Shown here one piece after another: positions 44,281-53,388 of a stretch of 64,000 nt of DNA. How positions within the stretch are numbered: the first letter of the stretch is position 1; every line of letters begins with the position of its first letter. Source of the DNA: Bacteriovoracales bacterium (GTDB taxonomy: Bacteria; Bdellovibrionota; Bacteriovoracia; Bacteriovoracales; Bacteriovoracaceae). The notes below the pieces were generated by a model that did no database searches, was not told where the DNA came from, and saw only the letters and a list, made by a program, of their open reading frames with translations. A program made the translations under genes and the position numbers. The stretch covers positions 62,001 through 126,000 of the forward strand of contig JASBRV010000011.1 in NCBI GenBank assembly GCA_030149295.1, given 5' to 3'.

Positions 44281-44713
44281 TGGTCTTCCTCCATAAATCC
44301 AATCAATAAAAGCTCAAAAAAGCCGGTAGTTTCAAACAAGTTACTTTTGCCGTGCGGGCATCGCGTCCAGTGCTAGCCCCAATAGACCGTCCTTAAAAAA
44401 CCTTATTAAAAAAGTTTCTTAATTCAGTTCCACAGATATTATGACGGCCAAAATCTTTCCTCGTCAACGGCAAACGAAAACAAATTTGTTTTAATTTTCT
44501 AAAATATTTTTACAGAGCTCTGTCACTTTTTTGAAGGCCAATAATAATCGACAGATAAAGTCTTTTTAAGGATTTTCTAACCTTAAAAATGATAGAAAAA
44601 AGCCATTACCCGAGTTTTGCCGTCGGCATTATTTTCCCTCTTTTTTAGAGGAATTCTAATACTTTTTTTGGTCAATTAAATTTATGCACTAAGACATCTA
44701 ACTTTTATGAGTT
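44281..44713. promoter_or_regulatory. Upstream region of the Rrf2 regulator with repeated TTTTGCCGT motif
   Basis: This 433-base gap carries no supported gene. It holds CTTTTGCCGT at 44344-44353, TTTTGCCGT at 44615-44623 and the inverse ACGGCAAA at 44466-44473. A GC-rich patch at 44352-44390 (GCGGGCATCGCG and nearby) stands out in AT-rich DNA and could be a structured leader RNA of the minus-strand regulator gene. No known RNA family is recognised. Confidence 0.35.
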
Positions 44714-45169
44714 CTATGGGAGCTTGATCAGGCGCAGATTACGTGAGGGAGGGTTTCCGTCTCCCCGGTCTGGATTGGCCTCAAAGAGAATCTCATAGAA
44801 AGAAAACTCGCGTGGAACCTCACGATAAAGCTGATTAATATAGGCCTTACCCCATTCGACAAAAAAATACTCTTTGTCCTCTAGGTACATTGGGATTTCA
44901 AGGTGCAAGATTTCTTCTTCATCATTAAGGCGATAAAGATCAGCGTGCACACTATCTCCCACTTCGTTGATAACACTATAAGTAGGACTAAACGTTTCGC
45001 TACTATGCTCATTTTGTTTGATGAAAGCTTTGGTGAAAGTGGTTTTTCCAACGCCTACCTCACCACTTAGAATAATAGCGGCAGGAGTGGTTACAAACTC
45101 TTTGAGTTCATAGATCAGGGATTCAAGGTCACTCTCGTAAACTTTTTTCCACTCCCGAAGAACATTCAC
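44714..45169 (-). CDS. tsaE: tRNA threonylcarbamoyladenosine biosynthesis ATPase TsaE
   Basis: A 151-residue P-loop protein with Walker A LSGEVGVGKTTF at about 35-46, the TsaE-specific FSPTYSVINEV near 60, and HADLYRLNDEEE near 75. TsaE works with TsaB, TsaC and TsaD to make t6A37 in tRNAs reading ANN codons. It overlaps the nnr stop by four bases, a pairing common in bacteria where tsaE and nnr are adjacent. It ends the cdaA-led operon. Confidence 0.94.
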   Translation of the reverse strand: MNVLREWKKVYESDLESLIYELKEFVTTPAAIILSGEVGVGKTTFTKAFIKQNEHSSETFSPTYSVINEVGDSVHADLYRLNDEEEILHLEIPMYLEDKEYFFVEWGKAYINQLYREVPREFSFYEILFEANPDRGDGNPPSRNLRLIKLP

Positions 45170-46758
45170 TCAGAAAGCTCCCCATCCTCAATCTCGCGAA
45201 AGGCATCGCCCAGGTGTTCAATAAGGCTTCCTGCAGTCATAGCGCGCGCCCCTTTCTTTTGAACAGCATATTTACCAGCAAGGGTGTGAGCGCTAATTCC
45301 TAGTTTTAGAGAATCGTAGACTACGTCTTTATTAGCAAACATTGAACTTGATTTCACTTCCATGGGGCTTTGTGCGAGAAGGCCACCCAAGATTCCAGCT
45401 AACACATCTCCAGCTCCCCCTGAGGCCATACCATCATTGGGGAAGTAGTTGATATAGATCTCACCATTAGGGAGACCAAGATAAGAGCAAGCTCCTTTCA
45501 TCAAAATACAGCTATTAGTCTTGTCGACCATAGACTTCAAGTATTCCATGGGATTATCGAGAACTTTGCTTTTATCAGTTTTGGCAAAATCAGCAAACTC
45601 TCCCATATGAGGCGTAAGAATGGTAGGCCACTTTCTTTGAGAAAGTACTTGAGCATCTTCTTCAATATTTAGCACACGGATGGCATCCGCATCGACGACC
45701 ACCGGCCCCGCAAAGTGATTAAGCACACTGAGAACGGTTTCTCGAGCACGCTTAGAGCGTCCTAACCCTGGACCAATAACAATACTGTCCCATCGTTTTA
45801 ATTCTCTAATAATAGTCTCAACATCAGGCTCCTCAGTAGGAATTAAGCCCGTCATAATCTCTGGTATTTGGCGCGAGCACATTTCAGGGTAACTCTCTTC
45901 CCAGGTGGAAGCCGTCACTAGACCTGTTCCCACTTTGAGGGCTGCTTGAGATGCCATGAGGACGGCACCAGTTAGGCCCTGAGAGCCTCCAACCACCAGA
46001 CAATGACCAAAAGTATTCTTGTGAGCAAATTTATCACGAGAGTTGAGGCTCTCACTCACTAAAAAGGGATCGAGAACAAATTTATCCCCCCCTTCCATGG
46101 CAATCAAAGGAAAGCCACCTGAGATAGTCACCAATTGTCCTGTATGGATGGCACCTTCACCTACATAATGACATAGCTTTGGTAAACCTATGGCCATGGT
46201 GTAGTCGGCTTTCATGGCATTGCCCCTCATAACTCCATTATCCCCACAAATCCCCGTTGGAACATCAATAGAGACCAGCACTGAAGCGTACTCATTCACA
46301 AGATTGACAACATCAAAGAGGTAATTTGAAAGAGGTGGTCGGTAACCTAAGCCAAGAATTGAATCGATAACGAGGAAGTCATCTTGAGTCTGAGTGAAAT
46401 AAGACTCCAATTGATCTGTGTCACGGACATCATTAATTTTTACACCAAAACTTATAGCAAATTCTAATTGAGTTTTTAAAGCCTCAGTATACTCGTCAGA
46501 ACTAAAGAGCATAAAGGCACGTACACTAAAACCTCGATTACTTAGATGACGGGCAACAGAGAGGCCATCAGCGCCATTATTTCCTCTTCCAACTAAAACA
46601 ATAATTTCACCAAAGGGATATTTTTGTAAAAAGGCCTCTTCGATAAAGTCAGCTCCTCTAACTCCGACATTTTCAATGATCAATTCTTCACTGAATCCCA
46701 TTTCCTCAATGGTTTTCTTTTCAATCATTTTCATTTCTTCAGTGCCAACCACTCTCAT
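45166..46758 (-). CDS. nnr: Bifunctional NAD(P)H-hydrate epimerase / ADP-dependent dehydratase
   Basis: A 530-residue fusion that repairs hydrated NADH and NADPH. Residues 1-215 are the YjeF-N epimerase domain (VGRGNNGADGLSVARHL near 56, DSILGLGYRPP near 135). Residues 235-525 are the dehydratase, a ribokinase-like domain with HCLVVGGSQGLTGAVLMAS near 250, GPGLGRS near 332 and catalytic NDGMASGGAGDVLAGI near 450. It sits between pdxJ and tsaE, with a 29-base gap and a four-base overlap respectively. Length and domain order match E. coli Nnr. Confidence 0.95.
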   Translation of the reverse strand: MRVVGTEEMKMIEKKTIEEMGFSEELIIENVGVRGADFIEEAFLQKYPFGEIIVLVGRGNNGADGLSVARHLSNRGFSVRAFMLFSSDEYTEALKTQLEFAISFGVKINDVRDTDQLESYFTQTQDDFLVIDSILGLGYRPPLSNYLFDVVNLVNEYASVLVSIDVPTGICGDNGVMRGNAMKADYTMAIGLPKLCHYVGEGAIHTGQLVTISGGFPLIAMEGGDKFVLDPFLVSESLNSRDKFAHKNTFGHCLVVGGSQGLTGAVLMASQAALKVGTGLVTASTWEESYPEMCSRQIPEIMTGLIPTEEPDVETIIRELKRWDSIVIGPGLGRSKRARETVLSVLNHFAGPVVVDADAIRVLNIEEDAQVLSQRKWPTILTPHMGEFADFAKTDKSKVLDNPMEYLKSMVDKTNSCILMKGACSYLGLPNGEIYINYFPNDGMASGGAGDVLAGILGGLLAQSPMEVKSSSMFANKDVVYDSLKLGISAHTLAGKYAVQKKGARAMTAGSLIEHLGDAFREIEDGELSE

Positions 46759-46787
46759 TTTATTACCTCTTAACTATATGAATGACT

Positions 46788-47522
46788 TTATTGAATTTGA
46801 GCCTTTAGTTTGCCAACAACCTGTGAAAGCCCCTCGAAGACGGCCTGGCAAATTACCCAATGGCCAATATTGTACTCCACAAAGAGTTTCTCTTTAACAA
46901 GCGGCTCAACACTTTCTGCAGTCAAACCATGCCCAGCATGGTGACCGAGACCAAGCTCACTACAAAGTGCTTTTGACTTTCTAAACTGCTCCACAAAGTG
47001 ACTCGTATCCTCTCCATTGAGATGAGCGCGGGCAAAATCACCAGTATGAATTTCTACAGCATCACAATTAATTTTTTTACTTGCTCTAAGCGTTTCTTCA
47101 TCGGCTTCAACAAAAAGAGAAATCATGACCCCAGGAATTTCCTTTTTTAATTTCTCACAGGCCTTTTTCACCTTTTCAAAATTCTCTGAGCTTTTAAGAT
47201 CTAATCCACCCTCAGTAGTTTTCTCTTCGCGCTTTTCTGGAACAACGCAAATCCAATCAGGTGCGGTGGCTATGGCAATATCAATAATCTCCGGATCAAC
47301 ACCTACTTCTAGATTGAGAGGCTTTCCAAACTTTTTAGTCACTAAGCGGACTGCCTCCACATCCGTATCTTGGATGTGCCGCCTATCTTCCCGCAAGTGG
47401 ATGGTGATTTGATCAGCGCCACTATCAAGACAGATATGAGCAGCTTCTACAATCGAAGGATAGGACTCCCCCCTTGCCTGCCTTAAGGTTGCAACGTGAT
47501 CGATATTAACACCTAATCTCAT
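46788..47522 (-). CDS. pdxJ: Pyridoxine 5'-phosphate synthase
   Basis: A 244-residue TIM-barrel enzyme that condenses 1-deoxyxylulose 5-phosphate with 3-amino-2-oxopropyl phosphate to form vitamin B6 phosphate. The N-terminal GVNIDHVATLRQARG and HLREDRRHIQD near 40 contain the active-site residues, and GLGHHAGHGL near 195 is typical. It overlaps glmM by four bases. Deoxyxylulose phosphate is also a precursor of the DXP isoprenoid route; the mevalonate operon here suggests isoprenoids do not need it. Confidence 0.96.
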   Translation of the reverse strand: MRLGVNIDHVATLRQARGESYPSIVEAAHICLDSGADQITIHLREDRRHIQDTDVEAVRLVTKKFGKPLNLEVGVDPEIIDIAIATAPDWICVVPEKREEKTTEGGLDLKSSENFEKVKKACEKLKKEIPGVMISLFVEADEETLRASKKINCDAVEIHTGDFARAHLNGEDTSHFVEQFRKSKALCSELGLGHHAGHGLTAESVEPLVKEKLFVEYNIGHWVICQAVFEGLSQVVGKLKAQIQ

Positions 47523-48883
47523 GTGAGCTCCTCTTTGATGACCGATACTAATTGATCACAAACTTTTTCAACTAAGGCTTTGTCTTCACCTTCAACCATC
47601 ACGCGACATTTTGGTTCCGTTCCCGAGTAACGAAGAACCACTCTGCCCTTTTTGCCCATTTGTGACTCAGCTTCCTTGAGGGTAGCTTGAATTTTCTTAT
47701 TTTCTTCTAATGGTGGTTTTTCTGCGACTACAACATTTTTTAGGACATTAGGATAGAGAGTCACATCACCAGTTAATTGGCTGACCGTTTTTTTATAAAA
47801 GCGCATACACTCGACCATCTTCAATGCAGCGAGAGCCCCATCTCCAGTCGTCGCTTTTTGACGAAAGATAACGTGACCAGAAGGCTCCCCTCCTAGTACA
47901 CAACCATTCTTTTCCATATATTCTATGATGTAGCGATCCCCTACTTTTGTGCGATGGAGTTTAAGACCAAGACCTTTAAGATAATTCTCGAGACCAAGAT
48001 TGGTCATAATCGTTCCAACAACGGTGTCCCCTTTTTTGAGAACACCTTCATCAAGAAGAAGACGAGCAAAAAGACCGATGAGAACATCTCCATCAACCAC
48101 TTTTCCTAATTCATCAATAATTAAGCAACGATCCGCATCTCCATCGAGACAGACACCAAGATCAGCACGGTGTTCGACAACTTTGCTTTTTGCTTTGGTA
48201 GGATAAAGACTGCCGCATTCCTCATTAATATTAGTGCCATTGGGATCGACACCTAAGCAAAAGACTTCAGCCCCCAATTCCCTAAACATCATGGGTGTAA
48301 TTTTATAACCTGCTCCATTTGCACAATCAAGAACGACCCTCATCCCTTCCATATCAAAGCGCTCATCAAGCGCTGCCTTACAGTGAACGAGATAACGACC
48401 AAAAACTTCGCGCAGTCTTTTAGCATTTCCTAAATCCCCATTAGTCATGACGGGAATTTGGCTTGGATCGAAAACCATTTTTTCTAGATTCAATTCAACA
48501 TCATCCGGTAACTTTAAACCGGAAGCATCAAAGATTTTTATGCCATTATCATAATAAGCATTATGACTCGCAGAAATCATGACACCCACATCCGCACGCA
48601 TTGATTTGGTGACAAAGGCAATTCCTGGGGTCGGAAGAGGTCCTGTTAAGATCACTTCTCCCCCTTGGGAACAAACACCCGCACTAAAAGCCTGCTCAAG
48701 CATATAGCAACTTAGTCTTGTGTCTTTTCCAACGATGATTAATGGTTTTTTGCGAGAAGAGTGAACATTTTTAAAATGCTCTGTCACAGCGCGGCCGAGA
48801 CTGAAAGCTACCTCTCCTGTCATGGGAAAGACATTCGCTTTTCCTCGGATACCATCGGTACCGAAGAGTTTTCTTTTACTCAT
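47519..48883 (-). CDS. glmM: Phosphoglucosamine mutase
   Basis: A 454-residue alpha-phosphohexomutase converting glucosamine-6-phosphate to glucosamine-1-phosphate for peptidoglycan and LPS precursors. The KLFGTDGIRGKAN N-terminus is typical, the phosphoserine loop SASHNAYYDNG carries S106, the metal loop is DGDADRC near 250, and the sugar loop is GGEPSGH near 335. It lies in the classic cdaA-cdaR-glmM order, which links c-di-AMP to cell-wall supply; CdaA-GlmM contact is known in Gram-positives. Confidence 0.97.
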   Translation of the reverse strand: MSKRKLFGTDGIRGKANVFPMTGEVAFSLGRAVTEHFKNVHSSRKKPLIIVGKDTRLSCYMLEQAFSAGVCSQGGEVILTGPLPTPGIAFVTKSMRADVGVMISASHNAYYDNGIKIFDASGLKLPDDVELNLEKMVFDPSQIPVMTNGDLGNAKRLREVFGRYLVHCKAALDERFDMEGMRVVLDCANGAGYKITPMMFRELGAEVFCLGVDPNGTNINEECGSLYPTKAKSKVVEHRADLGVCLDGDADRCLIIDELGKVVDGDVLIGLFARLLLDEGVLKKGDTVVGTIMTNLGLENYLKGLGLKLHRTKVGDRYIIEYMEKNGCVLGGEPSGHVIFRQKATTGDGALAALKMVECMRFYKKTVSQLTGDVTLYPNVLKNVVVAEKPPLEENKKIQATLKEAESQMGKKGRVVLRYSGTEPKCRVMVEGEDKALVEKVCDQLVSVIKEELT

Positions 48884-48906
48884 TTTTTATTTCCTAGGAT
48901 AAAAAA

Positions 48907-49806
48907 TTATTGCAAGGAAACCTTAATAAATTCGGGATGAATCTGCAAAAGATTCACGCCCTCAGGGACCTCTGCACGCAATTTAATTCTCAGTTTTCCA
49001 GTCGCGTTATCAGGAACTTCAGCAATAACTTTGATTTGTTTAGAACGCAGTGCATTTTTCCGATCCTCAGAAACCAATACGTCAACAGAGGCCTCTTTGA
49101 AATCGGCCTTAAAATTTAAATGAGGCGTGAGAAAACGAATAGGTATTTCATTGAGAGTAAGATTGGCTTTGTTAGGCCTGATCGTGTAGCTGAATTCAAT
49201 ATCTCTTCTCTCTTCAACAGTGACACGAGAATCAATCCCTTCTAAAGGCAGCCGCATCTCCCCTTTTCCAAGTAGACTTGAAAGGTCTACTGGCGCAGTG
49301 TTGAGAAGAGTCGTTTTTTTAAGAACCTCATAAGGTCCTTTGATCATAAATTCTTTTGGGGAATATTCTTTTTCAACCAATTGAAGATCTTTACCTAACT
49401 CTCCCACTGTCCTTAACCGCACAGGAACAATCTTTTTGATCTCACGATCCATGGAAAGGACAATTTGTGGGGGTTGAATATCCAGGGCCTCAACCCCAAA
49501 AGGCAGTCGTAACATGGAGGGATCAAAAGTAACCGCAAAAGTTTCTTGCTTGTGGGGATATTGACGTAAGTCCACAACCAATTTGTCTTGAGAGAGATCC
49601 AAATCCTGAACAAAGACGCGAGAACCTTTGAGCTTTACTCGCACTGTTTTAGGAACTTCCACATTAATCGCTAAGTCAGTCGGGTTAATAAAAACCAATG
49701 GAACTCTTTTTTCCACAATAAGAGGCTCAGAATTAAGAACATAGAACCATAGAGTGACGGCCAAAACTAAGGAAATTAATCTTAGAGTCATCTTTGATTC
49801 TTTCAT
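48907..49806 (-). CDS. cdaR: YbbR-domain protein, CdaR-like regulator of the diadenylate cyclase
   Basis: A 299-residue protein with one N-terminal membrane helix (about residues 7-23) and an extracytoplasmic part of YbbR repeats (for example VEKRVPLVFINPTDLAINVE near 30, and VPKTVRVKLKGSRV). In Firmicutes CdaR binds and regulates CdaA. The start overlaps cdaA by four bases and glmM follows 23 bases later, the same order as in Firmicutes. The domain is weakly conserved in sequence, so the call rests on the YbbR-like pattern plus context. Confidence 0.85.
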   Translation of the reverse strand: MKESKMTLRLISLVLAVTLWFYVLNSEPLIVEKRVPLVFINPTDLAINVEVPKTVRVKLKGSRVFVQDLDLSQDKLVVDLRQYPHKQETFAVTFDPSMLRLPFGVEALDIQPPQIVLSMDREIKKIVPVRLRTVGELGKDLQLVEKEYSPKEFMIKGPYEVLKKTTLLNTAPVDLSSLLGKGEMRLPLEGIDSRVTVEERRDIEFSYTIRPNKANLTLNEIPIRFLTPHLNFKADFKEASVDVLVSEDRKNALRSKQIKVIAEVPDNATGKLRIKLRAEVPEGVNLLQIHPEFIKVSLQ

Positions 49807-50609
49807 GAGAAGTTATCCCGAAATTTAATGGGCATAAGTGTTTCATCCAACTTTTCACGCGCCACAAGGTGCTTTAAATACTGACGAAGAACCTTGCTAT
49901 TCTCACAGGGATAAAAAGAGCCACCAACTGCAATATTCATTTTACCTGATTCCTCACTTACAGTTATGGCCACGGCATCTGTATCCTCACTCACTCCTAG
50001 GGCAGCACGATGACGAGTGCCCAAATGACGATCAATTTCAACATTTCGAGTTAAAGGCAAAAAACATCCTGCACCAGCAACCCGACCTTTAGTCACAATC
50101 GCGGCACCATCGTGAAGAGGTGAACTCGATTGAAAGAGAGCATAGACTAAATCAGAGTGAACTTTGGAATCAAGACGAGAACCTGTGGCTAAAAAATTAG
50201 CAAGACCATGAGTTCTCTCTACAACAATCAAAGCACCAATCTTTTCTCGACTAAGGGCCTGACAGGCTTCGACGATTTCATTGATATCTTCGTATCCCTC
50301 GGAGTCTCTAAACAAGCCGAAGAACCTTTGACCTGTCCCAAAAGTAGCTAAAGCATTACGAAACTGATCCTGAAAAATAATAATCGCAATAATAAAGAAA
50401 GAGTCAAAGAAGTGATCAAGTAGCCAATTGAGAGAGTAGAGCTTGAAAGAGTGACCGATCCAAAAAAGACCAACAAGAATCCCTACCCCTGCTAACATTT
50501 GAACGGCACGGGTGCCATAAACAATAAGAAGGCCCTGATAAATAAGAAAGGCCACGATAAAAATATCGAGTCCATCTTTAAGGGAAATTTGGCTAAAAAT
50601 ACTTTGCAT
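49803..50609 (-). CDS. cdaA: Diadenylate cyclase CdaA
   Basis: A 268-residue membrane-bound c-di-AMP synthase. Three membrane helices lie in the first 85 residues, followed by the DAC domain with the catalytic DGA at 167-169 (SPLHDGAAIV) and RHR at 199-201 (GTRHRAALG). Both motifs are intact, so it should make c-di-AMP from two ATP. It heads the operon with cdaR, glmM, pdxJ, nnr and tsaE. An AGGATGAC site precedes the ATG. C-di-AMP is less common outside Firmicutes, Actinobacteria and a few Gram-negatives. Confidence 0.95.
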   Translation of the reverse strand: MQSIFSQISLKDGLDIFIVAFLIYQGLLIVYGTRAVQMLAGVGILVGLFWIGHSFKLYSLNWLLDHFFDSFFIIAIIIFQDQFRNALATFGTGQRFFGLFRDSEGYEDINEIVEACQALSREKIGALIVVERTHGLANFLATGSRLDSKVHSDLVYALFQSSSPLHDGAAIVTKGRVAGAGCFLPLTRNVEIDRHLGTRHRAALGVSEDTDAVAITVSEESGKMNIAVGGSFYPCENSKVLRQYLKHLVAREKLDETLMPIKFRDNFS

Positions 50610-50651
50610 GTCATCCTATATCGGGAATATTGCTTTAAAAATTGAGGGTTT

Positions 50652-51065
50652 ATGAAAAATTCCACACTCATTCTATCGCCAAAAGGACCGGGCTTTCTCG
50701 ACTTTACCGCTCAAGTAAAAGAGACCCTCAAACCGTGGATTAAAGAAAAAGATAGTGGTCATTTGAATCTATTTTGTCGACACACTTCCTGTGCCCTAAC
50801 CATTAATGAAGCTTATGATCCTGCTGCAAGTCGGGATATGGAGCGTTTTCTCGATCATTTAGCCCCTCAAAACCTCTCATTCATTGAGCATACCGATGAA
50901 GGGCCAGATGATAGTCCTTCCCATATGAAAGCCCTCATTACTGGTCACTGCCTTACCATCCCTGTCATTGCAGGAGAATTAATGCTTGGCCGTTGGCAGG
51001 GCATTTATCTTTGTGAGTTTAGGGATCAACCAAGTCCTCGACAAATAATCCTCTCCTACCTTTAA
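50652..51065 (+). CDS. YjbQ family protein (UPF0047, secondary thiamine-phosphate synthase type)
   Basis: A 137-residue single-domain protein with the UPF0047 signature LFCRHTSCALTINE near 42-55, HTDEGPDDSPSHMKA near 80 and the C-terminal GRWQGIYLCEFRD. Some members have weak thiamine-phosphate synthase activity, but the physiological role is uncertain. It is divergent from cdaA with a 42-base gap. Length is standard. Confidence 0.9.
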   Translation: MKNSTLILSPKGPGFLDFTAQVKETLKPWIKEKDSGHLNLFCRHTSCALTINEAYDPAASRDMERFLDHLAPQNLSFIEHTDEGPDDSPSHMKALITGHCLTIPVIAGELMLGRWQGIYLCEFRDQPSPRQIILSYL

Positions 51066-51079
51066 AAGATCATTTAATT

Positions 51080-51673
51080 TTAAGAATCCAATTTATGAGG
51101 AGAAATTCCGAGGTCTTCTTCTAAAATAGAGTAGACGTTTTGATCTTGCCAAACTCCATCCACCAATAGGCATTTTCTCCTCACTCCTTCAAAACACATC
51201 CCCAACTTTAAAGAGAGTTTGATAGAGGCTTCATTTTCAGGATGAATTTCAGCTTCAAGCCTGTGAAGATTTAAGGATTGAAATGCATATTCAATAGTCC
51301 CCTTTGCAATCTCATAGCCATAGCCGTTTCTCCAGTAGTTGTTAAGCACACTGTAGCCGAGAAAGGCCCTCTGAATATCAAATCTTTGAACTAAACTACA
51401 CTGAGAAGTTCCTACTAGCTTTTTACCTTCCTTCAAAAAAGCAAAAAATTGGTAAGTTTTATCTTCTTCAGCATTTCGGCTAAAGTGTGTTACGAGATTC
51501 CGAAATCCCTCCTCTTCACATTCAGCTAAATTGGAAAAAGGTTCATCAAAGATATTAACTCTAGGTTTAAGTGACTTGAAAGCCCGGAGCCATTCTTGAT
51601 GATCAGACAATGATAACTCTCTAATTATCAATCTTTTAGTTTCAAATAAGTGGGTCATTTTCACATTATCCAA
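51080..51673 (-). CDS. GNAT family N-acetyltransferase (RimJ/RimL-like)
   Basis: A 197-residue acetyltransferase of the RimJ/RimL group, which acetylates N-termini or small amines with acetyl-CoA. The N-terminal ETKRLIIRELSLSDHQEW, the GYSVLNNYWRNGYGYEIAKG acetyl-CoA site near 106-125 and LHRLEAEIHPENEASIKLSLK near 136 define the fold. The substrate is unknown. It ends close to the yjbQ stop (convergent) and starts eight bases downstream of the SulP gene, so it is probably co-transcribed with it. Confidence 0.87.
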   Translation of the reverse strand: MDNVKMTHLFETKRLIIRELSLSDHQEWLRAFKSLKPRVNIFDEPFSNLAECEEEGFRNLVTHFSRNAEEDKTYQFFAFLKEGKKLVGTSQCSLVQRFDIQRAFLGYSVLNNYWRNGYGYEIAKGTIEYAFQSLNLHRLEAEIHPENEASIKLSLKLGMCFEGVRRKCLLVDGVWQDQNVYSILEEDLGISPHKLDS

Positions 51674-51681
51674 ACTCCAAC

Positions 51682-53298
51682 TCAGTCTAAAGCATCGTCA
51701 GCAACATGTTCCCAATGACCATCTTCTTTTATGCTTAATTCAACTATATTTTGGGCGTTCGCCAACAAGACTTTGCAATCAGGCCCGAGATTAAGAAGAT
51801 GAAGTTTCTTATTAACTGCATTGTAGCGCTCACTTATATTTTGAAGGGCTTCTATTGCAGAATGATCCCATACTCGTGAGTTTTGAAAATCAATATAAAC
51901 GTCTTCAGTATCACCATGGAAATCAAATATCTCTTTGAAACTGGTCACAGAAGCAAAAAACAGAGGACCACTTAAATCATAGCGAGTCTTATTGCCTTCC
52001 ACTTTTTTGGTCGCATGAATATTTTTACCATGTTCCCAAGCAAAAACGAGAGCACTTACGATGATCCCGACAAAAACAGCGATAGCGAGATCTGCAATCA
52101 CTGTCACGAGAGAGACAAGAATAATCACCAAGAGGTCACTAGCCGGAATCTTTTTATAAAGACGTAGGCTAGACCACTCGAAAGTCCCAATGACGACCAT
52201 AAACATGACCCCTACTAGAGCTGCGAGGGGAATCATTTCAATTGCCGGTGAAAGAAAAAGAACGAAAAACAGAAGTAAAACAGCAGCACTAATACCACTA
52301 GTTCGACCTCGGCCCCCACCACGAATATTGATCATACTTTGACCGATCATGGCACAACCACCCATGCCGCCAAAGAAGCCATTGATAAAATTGCCAAGGC
52401 CTTGACCGATAGATTCAAGATTGCTCTTACCACGGGTATCAGTTAACTCATCCACAAGAGTAAGAGTCATTAGAGATTCAATCAAACCAACTGCGGCCGC
52501 TAAGAAAGCATATGGTAAGATAAGTTGGATACTCTCCCATTCCAGAGGAAAATTGGGCAAATGAAAAACAGGGAGGCCAACTTTCAATGTTGTCAGACTA
52601 GCATTTTGATCTTTCACAAAATCGAGAACCGTACGCACCATTCCTGGATATTGAAGATTAATAAAGTGACCAATTACTGAAGTGACTAAAATCCCCACAA
52701 GTGTTGCAGGTACGGCTTTAGTCAATTTGGGCAGGAAAATCGAAATCCCCATGGTCAAAGCGATGAGAGCTCCCATTACAATTAGAGGAGTCATAGCAAG
52801 GAGCTTTCCCCCCACCATAAATTGACCAAATTGTGCTTTAAAAATAATAATCGCCAATCCATTCACGAAACCCAACATTACCGGGTGAGGAACGAGGCGG
52901 ATAAATTTTCCAAAGCGAAGAAGGCCAAAAACTATTTGGATGACTCCCATTAAAATAACTGCGGCAAAGAGATAATCCAGAGCCATTGAATTGGCGACAG
53001 AGGCGCTCATCCCATTAGAAATGGCCGTATCCCTTACATGAAAAACTAGCGGTGCAAAGATGACAGCGACAGCACCGGTAGCACCAGAGATCATACCGGG
53101 ACGCCCTCCTACCAACGCGGTCACAAGTCCCATCATAAAAGCGGCATAGAGACCCACTTTGGGATGAACTCCGGCCACAAAGGCAAATGCGACAGCTTCG
53201 GGAATAAGGGCAAGGGCAACAGTTAAACCACTTAGCACATCATTTTTAAGATTGCGTGGTTTCTTAATAAGAAGTTTTACAAAAGACATAAACCCCAA
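51682..53298 (-). CDS. SulP family anion transporter with STAS domain
   Basis: A 538-residue membrane transporter with 11-13 predicted helices in residues 20-410 and a cytoplasmic STAS domain at about 430-525. The N-terminal DVLSGLTVALALIPEAVAFA and the central GQGLGNFINGFFGGMGGCAMIGQS are typical of the bacterial SulP group carrying bicarbonate, sulfate or dicarboxylates. Its N-terminus is closer to the SulP/BicA-type proteins than to sulfate permeases, but the anion cannot be told. It is the first gene of a two-gene unit with the GNAT gene. Confidence 0.88.
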   Translation of the reverse strand: MGFMSFVKLLIKKPRNLKNDVLSGLTVALALIPEAVAFAFVAGVHPKVGLYAAFMMGLVTALVGGRPGMISGATGAVAVIFAPLVFHVRDTAISNGMSASVANSMALDYLFAAVILMGVIQIVFGLLRFGKFIRLVPHPVMLGFVNGLAIIIFKAQFGQFMVGGKLLAMTPLIVMGALIALTMGISIFLPKLTKAVPATLVGILVTSVIGHFINLQYPGMVRTVLDFVKDQNASLTTLKVGLPVFHLPNFPLEWESIQLILPYAFLAAAVGLIESLMTLTLVDELTDTRGKSNLESIGQGLGNFINGFFGGMGGCAMIGQSMINIRGGGRGRTSGISAAVLLLFFVLFLSPAIEMIPLAALVGVMFMVVIGTFEWSSLRLYKKIPASDLLVIILVSLVTVIADLAIAVFVGIIVSALVFAWEHGKNIHATKKVEGNKTRYDLSGPLFFASVTSFKEIFDFHGDTEDVYIDFQNSRVWDHSAIEALQNISERYNAVNKKLHLLNLGPDCKVLLANAQNIVELSIKEDGHWEHVADDALD

Positions 53299-53328
53299 TG
53301 TAAACCACTCTTACAGTAGTTACTAGCA

Positions 53329-53385
53329 AAAAGTGCGTGATACCTTTTTGGACCATAAGCGTCTAAAAAGGTATCACGCACTTTT
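53329..53385 (-). terminator. Long perfect hairpin after the PilZ-GAF-AAA+ gene
   Basis: Arms of 21 bases (53329-53349 and 53365-53385) are perfectly complementary around a 15-base loop. Each arm starts or ends in four A/T bases, giving a U-run on the minus strand just past the stop at 53389. It can work as a bidirectional terminator; the arm length is unusually long. Confidence 0.8.
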
Positions 53386-53388
53386 GGA

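Noticed and set aside
44281-44713. tRNA or known structured RNA in the large gap
   Set aside because: No cloverleaf or known riboswitch consensus could be assembled by eye.
53329-53385. Palindrome considered as a MITE or transposon end
   Set aside because: No flanking target-site duplication or transposase; position fits a terminator.
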